A stretch of 8,567 bases of DNA. Source: Treponema sp. (GTDB lineage Bacteria; Spirochaetota; Spirochaetia; Treponematales; Breznakiellaceae). The stretch spans positions 1 to 8,567 of the forward strand of contig JAIRUY010000031.1 in NCBI GenBank assembly GCA_031254175.1, given 5' to 3'. This document shows positions 1 through 6,605 of this stretch, piece by piece; within the stretch, counting starts at the first letter, position 1, and every line of letters begins with the position of its first letter. The translations under genes and the position numbers were made by a program. The notes under the pieces are model-generated. The model made no database searches. It was not told the DNA's origin and was given only the letters and a program-made list of their open reading frames with translations.

Positions 1-144
1 TTTCACAGTCCAAGTTACAAGGTAATAACCAGTTTTTGACTCTACTTTTACATCACTTGGTTTTGCTGCATTATCGCCGCCGCAGCCAATAATCATACCG
101 CATACAAAAAGTACCAGTAATGCCAATAAAAGCTTGTTTTTCAT
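1..144 (-). CDS. Putative lipoprotein, N-terminal part only (runs off the left edge)
   Basis: Forty-eight codons are visible, reading from an ATG at 144 down to the window edge, with no stop. The protein opens with two lysines (MKNK), a hydrophobic stretch (residues 5-19) and a lipobox I-I-G-C with the cysteine at residue 21, followed by G-G-D. This is a classic signal peptidase II site, so the mature protein should be lipid-anchored, on the periplasmic face of the inner membrane or in the outer membrane. The start is well supported: AGGAG lies 6 nt upstream of the ATG. The mature part begins with a short linker (about residues 22-29) and then a segment rich in alternating hydrophobics ending VTWTVK. 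That resembles the first strands of an immunoglobulin or fibronectin type III-like beta domain, but this is a guess from about 20 residues. The function is unknown. It lies 140 nt downstream of the hybrid kinase on the same strand and may have its own promoter in that gap. Confidence 0.78.
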   Translation of the reverse strand, partial: MKNKLLLALLVLFVCGMIIGCGGDNAAKPSDVKVESKTGYYLVTWTVK

Positions 145-148
145 AAAC

Positions 149-155
149 TTCTCCT
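149..155 (-). promoter_or_regulatory. Ribosome binding site of the lipoprotein gene
   Basis: On the minus strand AGGAGAA precedes the ATG, with 6 nt between AGGAG and the start codon. It is the best Shine-Dalgarno match in the window. It decides the start of the lipoprotein and argues against a longer overlapping frame that reaches position 262. Confidence 0.8.
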
Positions 156-188
156 AAAAAATTTTTAACCTGATTTGCTAATGTTAAA

Positions 189-201
189 TCATTGACAATG
201 A
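189..201. repeat. 13-bp palindrome upstream of the lipoprotein gene
   Basis: TCATTG-A-CAATGA is a perfect dyad with 6-bp arms around one base, 45-57 bp upstream of the lipoprotein start. It includes TTGTCA on the minus strand, which resembles a -35 hexamer, but I see no good -10 at the matching distance. It could be an operator or chance in AT-rich DNA. Confidence 0.4.
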
Positions 202-230
202 CATAACCGGAAGATTCCCTCCGCATAGCA

Positions 231-260
231 GGTATAAATACAGTTCTTTCTATAAATACC
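231..260. repeat. Paired 9-bp direct repeats in the kinase-lipoprotein gap
   Basis: TATAAATAC occurs at 233-241 and again at 251-259, 18 bp apart start to start. The whole block is also bounded by GGTAT and ATACC as a short inverted pair. It lies between the kinase stop and the lipoprotein start. AT-rich promoter elements or a regulator site are both possible, and no protein can be named. The rest of 145-284 shows nothing else I can support. Confidence 0.4.
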
Positions 261-284
261 AATATACATTTTTTATTGAAAATG

Positions 285-2621
285 TCAACATAAAGATAAA
301 CAGGCTGATAAGTTTTTTATCAATTCCGCAAGATGCTGCGCAAAAATGCTGTGATTTTCCTGAACAAAGGCCATATCTCCGGCTTTACCTGCCGCTTCAA
401 GTTTTGCCGCTTCTGCCGATATCCCGGCTCCTATAGACGCCAACGCACTTTTAAGCGCATGAATCTGGATAACAAATAAATGTAAATTGTCTGCGTCAGG
501 CGTAGTTTGCAGTACAGGCAGCCTGTTTTTCGCTTCTCCCAGAAAAACAGTCAGAACCTCCCGGTATTGTTCTATTGAGCCTCCTGTTATTTTAATACCG
601 TATTCAGCGTCAAGTCCGGGAATATTAAATAATGCGGAGCCGGGAGTTTGCGGACGGAGAATGTCACCCGGGGTTTCTACTGCTTCCTTTCTCCTGTTTT
701 TCTCATTCTCTGCCTGCTGTAAAGTTTCCATGCTTTGTTCATCTCTTACCCATTGGTTTAAAATTTCATCAAGCAGGAGCAGATCGATGGGCTTTGCGAG
801 AAAACCGTTAAAACCTTTGGACAGAAACATCTCCATGCTTCCGGCCAGCGCATTGGCTGTAAGCGCGACAATCGGCGTGAATTCTTTACCTTCTTCATAC
901 TCAAGTTTTCTGATAATTCTAACAGCCTCTATGCCGTCCATTTCCGGCATCATGTGATCCATAAAAATAAGGTCATACTTTTTATTCCTGACTTTTTCAA
1001 TTGCTTCCTTCCCCGATTCTGCGGTGTCAATTTCAAGTCCGTAAGGTTTAAGCAGTCCTTTGGCTACACGAAGGTTCACAGGCATATCATCTACTACCAG
1101 CACTTTACCGTATGGCATCCATGAACGGTCAATATCTTTTTCTCTTGTGGAACTTACATACCGGAATTTCCTTAAATCTTCTGCGGTTTCTCCGCCTATC
1201 GATTGGGAATCTACATAACCTTGTAAAAACTCAATTGTGAAAACAGAACCTTTACCGTATTCGCTTTCTACATTAACACTGCCGCCCATCATTTCCACAA
1301 GATTTTTAGTTATAACAAGCCCGAGCCCTGTCCCCTCAACCTCCCTGTTTTCTTTTGTATCAAACTGAGCATAGTCGGCGAACAGTTTCTCCTTGTCTTC
1401 CTTGCGGATTCCCCTGCCGGTATCACTTACAAGAAAACGAATCTGAAGTTCCTTTTCATGAAGCGATTTTTTCCAGGACACATTGAGCGTCACGCTTCCT
1501 TTATTTGTATATTTAATAGCATTGGAAAGAACATTATTTAAAATTTGCCTGACACAAACTTCATCTCCAAAAAGCCTTTTTGGGAAATCTCCGTCAATTT
1601 CCAGAGCAAAATCTATTGGATTGGATCCAATCCGTATCCTGCCAAGATTAACAGCATCACTAATAAGAGATGCGGCATCGTATTCTACCGGAACAAGATC
1701 AAAACTGCCCGCTTCAATTTTGGAAATATCCAGAATATTGTTAATTATACCCAGCAGAACTGAACCGGACTGATGTATTTGCCGGATATTATTCCTGTTT
1801 TTCTCCGGCAGATTTCCCTGAAGCTCAATCTCTGAAAGTCCTATCACCGCGTTCAGGGGCGTGCGTATCTCATGACTCATTCTGGCAAGGAACCGGCTTT
1901 TTGCCATAGAAGCCTGAATGGCGATCTCTGTCTGCTTTTCCAGTTCAATTGTGCGCATCTGAACTGCTATTTCCAGAGTGCGGTTTGCTGTTTCCGTTTC
2001 TCTTCTGAGTTTCTGCAGCCATTCATTCTGTGTTTTTATCATACGGTCTTTTTTATTTCTGGTAACTTCCATTACACTTATCATAAAAAAAACAAGAATA
2101 TATACTGCCAGCATGCGTATTGAAACGTCAAAATGATAATTGTAACGCGATATTCCAGGAACAAACATTACAAAAGACACTATTATGACAAAAATCGTTG
2201 ATGCTATTATGCCGCCGCGCATTCCAAAATGCATAAACGTAAACAACGGAAACACAAAAATAAAAAGGAAGTTTGCGCCGCTTGCTTCCCCTATCGTTAT
2301 AAGCACAATGCACATTAGGCCGTAAGAAATAAAAACCAGACCGGCAGGAACATACTGAGGCGCTTTTGTGCGGCTCAACACAAAAGATATGACGCATATT
2401 AATGCCATAACGGCACAAGCGGCAGCGTCGGTGTACACTTCCCGCATAAAATTCTTCACTGCAAAAGCCGCAAGAATAAAAAAGCCGAAGAAAATTATGC
2501 AATTCATTGCTATATGACGCATAATATCGTCGGACATGATTAATTCCACTGTAGATTTAAATTTTCCGGATGTGCCGACATTAATAAAGAAATTCACGAT
2601 TCGTTTTTTGATTGATTTCAT
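285..2621 (-). CDS. Membrane hybrid sensor histidine kinase with receiver and HPt domains
   Basis: This is a 778-residue multi-step phosphorelay kinase. Six hydrophobic segments (about 37-55, 62-82, 90-110, 115-133, 136-154, 168-185) are joined by very short loops, so the sensor probably lies in or near the membrane rather than in a periplasmic domain. A charged, probably coiled-coil linker (about 186-240) follows. HisKA has the H-box SHEIRTPLN with phospho-acceptor His250. The HATPase shows N367 (N-box), DTGRG at 400-404 and GTGLG at 430-434. The receiver (about 505-625) has the acidic pair D511/D512, phospho-acceptor D555, T588 and K610. The C-terminal HPt (about 665-778) has H721 in HALKSA. 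All key residues are present, so the full His-Asp-His relay should work; the order matches BarA/ArcB-type kinases. The final response regulator is not in the window. The ATG at 2621 has a weak ribosome site; ATG at 2537 (residue 29), with GGA about 9 nt upstream, is an alternative that keeps all membrane segments. It lies 54 nt downstream of the MATE gene. Confidence 0.95.
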   Translation of the reverse strand: MKSIKKRIVNFFINVGTSGKFKSTVELIMSDDIMRHIAMNCIIFFGFFILAAFAVKNFMREVYTDAAACAVMALICVISFVLSRTKAPQYVPAGLVFISYGLMCIVLITIGEASGANFLFIFVFPLFTFMHFGMRGGIIASTIFVIIVSFVMFVPGISRYNYHFDVSIRMLAVYILVFFMISVMEVTRNKKDRMIKTQNEWLQKLRRETETANRTLEIAVQMRTIELEKQTEIAIQASMAKSRFLARMSHEIRTPLNAVIGLSEIELQGNLPEKNRNNIRQIHQSGSVLLGIINNILDISKIEAGSFDLVPVEYDAASLISDAVNLGRIRIGSNPIDFALEIDGDFPKRLFGDEVCVRQILNNVLSNAIKYTNKGSVTLNVSWKKSLHEKELQIRFLVSDTGRGIRKEDKEKLFADYAQFDTKENREVEGTGLGLVITKNLVEMMGGSVNVESEYGKGSVFTIEFLQGYVDSQSIGGETAEDLRKFRYVSSTREKDIDRSWMPYGKVLVVDDMPVNLRVAKGLLKPYGLEIDTAESGKEAIEKVRNKKYDLIFMDHMMPEMDGIEAVRIIRKLEYEEGKEFTPIVALTANALAGSMEMFLSKGFNGFLAKPIDLLLLDEILNQWVRDEQSMETLQQAENEKNRRKEAVETPGDILRPQTPGSALFNIPGLDAEYGIKITGGSIEQYREVLTVFLGEAKNRLPVLQTTPDADNLHLFVIQIHALKSALASIGAGISAEAAKLEAAGKAGDMAFVQENHSIFAQHLAELIKNLSACLSLC

Positions 2622-2675
2622 CTTGTAGTGATATTTTATCCTGCAAAAGGAAAAAATGAAAGGGGAAGAAGAGGC

Positions 2676-4067
2676 TCAACTCTCTGTCAAATTTTTTACC
2701 CACTTTTCCCTGCGGAGAAGGCGGCCGGCAATAAATATTTTAACAAAATCGGTTAGTTTGAGCAGCGCAAACATCGGCACCGGCGCGACATTTGTAAACA
2801 AAGAAAGAATAACAGCGCCCGGAACAAAAAGAACAGTATTAACAGAAACATCGGTGTACATACCCATTGCAGTGTCACCGCCGGCGCGGGAAATTGCGAA
2901 CTGAACATTTATATAACACCAAACAGGCAAATAAGCCAAAATCACGAGGACAAGTCCAAGACAATTCATTCTGGCTGCAGCCGTAAGATTAAAAAACACA
3001 ACCGGAACAAGAGCATAAGTTATTGCAGCGCCGGGAATAGCAACAGCAATTCCCGCAATAGCTCCTCCCCATTTTAACCACCTTGCCCTGCTGCGGGCTT
3101 CATCAAGTTTACCTGCGCCCAAAGCGCCGCCCACCAGTACAAAAGAGGCTGTCCACAATCCGTTGAAAAGCAGGAAAAAGAGATTCGCGATAGTCCATCC
3201 GGCTGCCATACCGGCGACAACTTCCGCGCCGCCTCTCCTGTTGTACATTGCAATCATAAGTGTTTCAGACACAATCCATGACATCTCCGAAGCAAAAATC
3301 ATTCCTGATTTTGCCATGATTTCTTTTATTAATTTTTTGTTAATGACAAACAATCTTCTAAGGCCGGCAAAAAACGGCGGTTTTAAATACGCCGCATAAA
3401 CAATAAATGCAGTAACCTCAAGCGTACGGGAAATTAGTGTTGTATAAGCCGCGCCTGCTACTTCAAGGCGAGGCGCACCGAGATTGCCGTATATAAGAAC
3501 CCAGTTTCCGAATGCGTTAATTACCGCAGTTGAAGCGGAAATAATAAGCGGAATTTTTGGTTTGGCAATCTCACGGAAACTGGTTGCTATGGAAATGGAA
3601 ATTGCCATGGGAAAAAATGACCATGAAACAATTCTAAAATAGCCGGAACCAACAACAACAATTTCTTCCTGCGCGGCGTTATCGATTGTCATCATCGCGA
3701 TTATTTGATGTGAAAAATTCTGGCAAACCACAAAAGCGATAATTGAAACACCAATGCCAAAAAGCACTTTAAAACTGTAGGCATTTTTCATTCCGGCAGC
3801 ATCATTTGCGCCGTTGAATTGAGCGATGTAAATACCTCCGGCCTGACATATAGTATTGATGATTACCATGAAAACAAAAACAATGTGGTTGGTTACATTT
3901 ACAGCGGCCATACTGACATCTCCAAGACCGGCAACCATAAAACTGTCGATCAGAGATACCATACTCATAATTAACTGCTGCAGCATCACAGGCAGGGCAA
4001 TCGTTAAAGCCTGCCGGTAAAAAGACCATGGGCCGATGCGTGATGAAACACCAGGTAAAAAGTTCAT
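2676..4067 (-). CDS. MATE-family multidrug/Na+ (or H+) antiporter
   Basis: The 463-residue protein is almost entirely hydrophobic, with about twelve membrane segments in two similar halves, the usual size and layout of MATE exporters. Visible family features are the N-terminal ALPVMLQQLIMS segment (24-35), the acidic residue D41 in helix 1 (SLIDSF, where MATE proteins carry a cation-coupling acid), the FREIAKPKIPL loop (164-174) between the early helices of the first half, and RAGGDT (394-399) at the matching site in the second half. MATE proteins use Na+ or H+ gradients to expel cationic drugs and metabolites; the substrate here cannot be read from sequence. The start has only a poor AGG, 2 nt before the ATG. 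It diverges from murA across 44 bp and precedes the hybrid kinase on the same strand with 54 nt between, no hairpin and no terminator, so cotranscription is plausible. A link between the kinase and efflux control is inference only. Confidence 0.93.
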   Translation of the reverse strand: MNFLPGVSSRIGPWSFYRQALTIALPVMLQQLIMSMVSLIDSFMVAGLGDVSMAAVNVTNHIVFVFMVIINTICQAGGIYIAQFNGANDAAGMKNAYSFKVLFGIGVSIIAFVVCQNFSHQIIAMMTIDNAAQEEIVVVGSGYFRIVSWSFFPMAISISIATSFREIAKPKIPLIISASTAVINAFGNWVLIYGNLGAPRLEVAGAAYTTLISRTLEVTAFIVYAAYLKPPFFAGLRRLFVINKKLIKEIMAKSGMIFASEMSWIVSETLMIAMYNRRGGAEVVAGMAAGWTIANLFFLLFNGLWTASFVLVGGALGAGKLDEARSRARWLKWGGAIAGIAVAIPGAAITYALVPVVFFNLTAAARMNCLGLVLVILAYLPVWCYINVQFAISRAGGDTAMGMYTDVSVNTVLFVPGAVILSLFTNVAPVPMFALLKLTDFVKIFIAGRLLRREKWVKNLTES

Positions 4068-4111
4068 GACCTATACTATCATTTTTTTTTTATTAAATGT
4101 AAAGTCATCTT
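4068..4111. promoter_or_regulatory. Short divergent gap between MATE and murA, with a 10-T tract
   Basis: Only 44 bp separate the two divergent start codons. The gap contains ten consecutive T (4082-4091, plus strand) and is otherwise AT-rich. There is no clear Shine-Dalgarno for murA (upstream bases AAAGTCATCTT) and no convincing pair of -35/-10 boxes. Promoters for the two genes must overlap here or extend into the opposite coding regions. Confidence 0.45.
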
Positions 4112-5389
4112 ATGAGTGAGTACCATATCAACGGCGGAGTGCCAATAAACGGAACAATAAAGGTGAGCGGCAATAAAAATGCCGCTCTTCCATGCGTCGC
4201 AGCAGCGCTTTTGACTGATGAGCCGGTTATTTTAAAAAACATCCCCGACATTGAAGATGTAAGGGTGATGCTGGAGGTGTTTTCTGCCCTCGGTGGAACT
4301 GTTGAAAATATTCAGCCAAACATTTACCGGCTTCAATTACAGAATATTAAATTTAGTGAAATACCTGAGGAACAGGCAAAAAAAATAAGAGCTTCCATTC
4401 TTTTTGCAGGTCCGCTTCTTGCAAGAACCGGAAAGGTAATCCTTCCGCCGCCGGGAGGCGATGTTATCGGAAGAAGACGGCTTGATACTCACTTTCTGGT
4501 ATTAACCGAACTGGGATCAAAAGTAAAAGTGGGCAATAACTTTACATTTACGGCAAAAAGACTCACCGGCGCGGACATTTTTCTTGATGAAGCCTCTGTC
4601 ACCGCAACTGAAAACGCGATCATGGCCGCTGTTCTTGCAAAAGGAAAAACAATTTTAACAAATGCCGCAAGCGAGCCTCATGTACAGGATCTTTGCAGAA
4701 TGCTCATTTTAATGGGCGCAAAGATAGAAGGAATTGGTTCAAACATTCTTTACATTACAGGAGTAGAAAAACTTACAGGCTGCGAATTTGAAATCGGCGC
4801 TGACTTTATGGAAGTTGGTTCCTTTATCGGCCTTGCCGCCGTTACAGGCGGAGATATTCATATTGAAGGAGCCAGACGCGAGGATATGCGTCCTGCAAAA
4901 ATCGCATACGGCAAGCTGGGCATTGTCTGGGCGCATGAGGGAACTGTCATTCATGTGCCCAAAAACCAAAGCATGGAAGTTAATCACGATCTTGGCGGAA
5001 TGATCCCGAAAATAGACGATGCGCCGTGGCCTGGTTTCCCGCCTGATCTTGTCAGTATCATACTTGTTGTCGCAACGCAGATAAAAGGAACAGTATTAAT
5101 ACATGAAAAGATGTATGAATCGCGGATGTTCTTTGTGGATAAATTGATTGGAATGGGCGCAAGAATTGTGTTATGCGATCCGCATCGCGCCGTAATTTCA
5201 GGTCCGTCAAAACTGCAGGGCTCAGAACTTATCAGTCCGGATGTACGCGCCGGAATGGCAATGCTCATAGCAGCCATGTGCGCAGAAGGCAAAAGCGTTA
5301 TCCGCAATATCTATCAAATTGAACGCGGTTATGAAAACCTGGAAGAAAGGCTTGCTTCCCTCGGCGCCAGAATAAAGAGAATTGAGTAA
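4112..5389 (+). CDS. murA: UDP-N-acetylglucosamine 1-carboxyvinyltransferase (Asp variant)
   Basis: The 425-residue protein transfers enolpyruvate from phosphoenolpyruvate to UDP-GlcNAc, the first committed, cytoplasmic step of peptidoglycan synthesis. Evidence is the EPT fold motifs: SGNKNAALP near the N-terminus (K22 and N23 match the substrate-binding Lys/Asn of E. coli MurA), the active-site loop PGGDVIGRRRLD (115-126), D312 in GFPPD (equivalent to E. coli D305) and R405 in ERGYENLEERL (equivalent to R397). The length fits the family (E. coli 419). The notable change is D117 where most MurA enzymes have the cysteine numbered 115 in E. coli (PGGCTIGARPVD); the codon is GAT at 4460-4462 and the surrounding loop aligns without gaps. 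Cys-to-Asp forms are known in mycobacteria, Chlamydia and Borrelia; they remain active and resist fosfomycin, which alkylates that cysteine. The ATG was chosen because the family motif begins a few residues in; the ribosome site is weak. It is a single gene on its strand, convergent with the TraB-family gene 25 bp downstream. Confidence 0.96.
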   Translation: MSEYHINGGVPINGTIKVSGNKNAALPCVAAALLTDEPVILKNIPDIEDVRVMLEVFSALGGTVENIQPNIYRLQLQNIKFSEIPEEQAKKIRASILFAGPLLARTGKVILPPPGGDVIGRRRLDTHFLVLTELGSKVKVGNNFTFTAKRLTGADIFLDEASVTATENAIMAAVLAKGKTILTNAASEPHVQDLCRMLILMGAKIEGIGSNILYITGVEKLTGCEFEIGADFMEVGSFIGLAAVTGGDIHIEGARREDMRPAKIAYGKLGIVWAHEGTVIHVPKNQSMEVNHDLGGMIPKIDDAPWPGFPPDLVSIILVVATQIKGTVLIHEKMYESRMFFVDKLIGMGARIVLCDPHRAVISGPSKLQGSELISPDVRAGMAMLIAAMCAEGKSVIRNIYQIERGYENLEERLASLGARIKRIE

Positions 5390-5414
5390 AAATAAAAAAA
5401 TAATTGTTTCTTTT

Positions 5415-6605
5415 CTAACCTGCCAGCATCCCGGCCAGTCTCGGTATTAGAACAAAAGAAGCTATCGAGCTGCCAAGACTGGAAAAGAAAAATACCAAAA
5501 GCGCTTTTGTTATTCTGTTACGGTAAACGCCTTTGATGCTGGCAGTATCTTCCATAATACTCTGAACATCCGAGACCCGCGGCTTACGAAGCGCTGCCTG
5601 AACAAGACCTGAGAGTATCCCCACTCCGATAAAAGGACTAAGAGTTGTTATCGGCGCGCCAACAAATGAAACAAGAATCGCCAGCGGATGAGCAAGGGCA
5701 ATTGCAGCTCCAAGCGCCGCGAGAGATCCGTTCCACAATATCCACTGCATTATCATTGAAACGCCGGTATCTCCTCCCGCTTTAATAAATCCGGCCGCCA
5801 AAAGAGAAACAATTATGACAGGAATGATAAAACGCGCCGCTTTGGAAAAAAAGCCGGGTTTTGGGATTTTATCCAATTCGCTTACATCGGCGGTTTCTTC
5901 ACCTTCATTGAGTTTTTCAAGATGCGCTTTCATCCCCTGCAGGTGTCCCGCGCCGACTACAGCGACAATTCTTTTGTTTGGTTCCTGCGGCGTTGAAGTC
6001 CAAATTTTTGACGCAAGATATTGATCTCTTTCATCTATTAAAGTTGTCTTAACTCCCGGTAAATATTCTGCAAGTTCACCCATCATACCTTCAAGTTCGT
6101 TTTTGTTTTTCAGGTTTTCAATTTCCTGTTCGCTGAGCTTGTCGGTAGAAAACGCACTTGCCAAAAGCGTTGCCAGAAGTTTTGATTTGCTCCATAAACT
6201 GCAGCGAGCCCATGCCCGGCGCAAAGTTGTCTGCACCTCACGATCGCAGAGAGTGTACGGGAGCCCTAATTCCTGCGCGGTTTCTACCGCAACTTTCATT
6301 TCTTCTCCCGGTTTTACTCCCAATTCATTGCCAAGCCTGCGCTGAAAACCTGAAAGAACAAGGTTGGCAATAAGCAAAAACCCCTTTCCTTCTCTGAAAA
6401 CTTTAGACAGATTTAATTTTTCCCAATTGTCATTTTTTGCTATTGCATTGTACCGTCCCTGATCCAGTTCCACACAGACCATGTCCGGCTTTTCTTCGCA
6501 AATGATGTTTCTGACTTCTTCAATACTGTCACGGGAGACATGAGCAGTGCCAATCAGTTTAAATTCTCTTCCGTTCAGGGTTATTGTTACAATATTACCT
6601 TTCAT
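5415..6605 (-). CDS. TraB/PrgY-family membrane protein
   Basis: The 396-residue protein has a soluble N-terminal domain (about 1-240) and a hydrophobic C-terminal half with about four membrane segments (roughly 256-273, 283-305, 307-335, 366-388). The N-terminal domain carries the signature of the TraB/Tiki superfamily: GTAH at 19-22, an acidic strand end VELD with E46, an arginine in DERD (193), and a second GxxH, GAGH at 218-221. In this superfamily, which includes the enterococcal pheromone-shutdown proteins TraB/PrgY and animal Tiki proteins, these residues are thought to form a metalloprotease-like site. The bacterial chromosomal role is not settled, so no reaction is assigned. The start at 6605 is preferred over an in-frame ATG at 6647: it has a good GGTGG site 4 nt upstream, overlaps the preceding stop as ATGA and begins right before the conserved domain. 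It is the second gene of an operon with the TPR gene. It is unrelated to the conjugation pilus protein of the same name. Confidence 0.9.
   Translation of the reverse strand: MKGNIVTITLNGREFKLIGTAHVSRDSIEEVRNIICEEKPDMVCVELDQGRYNAIAKNDNWEKLNLSKVFREGKGFLLIANLVLSGFQRRLGNELGVKPGEEMKVAVETAQELGLPYTLCDREVQTTLRRAWARCSLWSKSKLLATLLASAFSTDKLSEQEIENLKNKNELEGMMGELAEYLPGVKTTLIDERDQYLASKIWTSTPQEPNKRIVAVVGAGHLQGMKAHLEKLNEGEETADVSELDKIPKPGFFSKAARFIIPVIIVSLLAAGFIKAGGDTGVSMIMQWILWNGSLAALGAAIALAHPLAILVSFVGAPITTLSPFIGVGILSGLVQAALRKPRVSDVQSIMEDTASIKGVYRNRITKALLVFFFSSLGSSIASFVLIPRLAGMLAG

Noticed and set aside
71..262. 63-codon minus-strand frame across the left non-coding strip
   Set aside because: It overlaps the lipoprotein start in another frame, covers that gene's strong ribosome site, and shows no recognisable domain.
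266..285. Hairpin ACATTTT/AAAATGT at the end of the kinase gene as a terminator
   Set aside because: The stem is 7 bp of almost only A-T pairs and no clean T-run follows on the minus strand, so it is too weak to call.
487..957. 156-codon plus-strand frame inside the hybrid kinase
   Set aside because: It lies antisense to the receiver and HPt parts of a clear kinase gene, and has the serine-rich, low-complexity look of a shadow frame.
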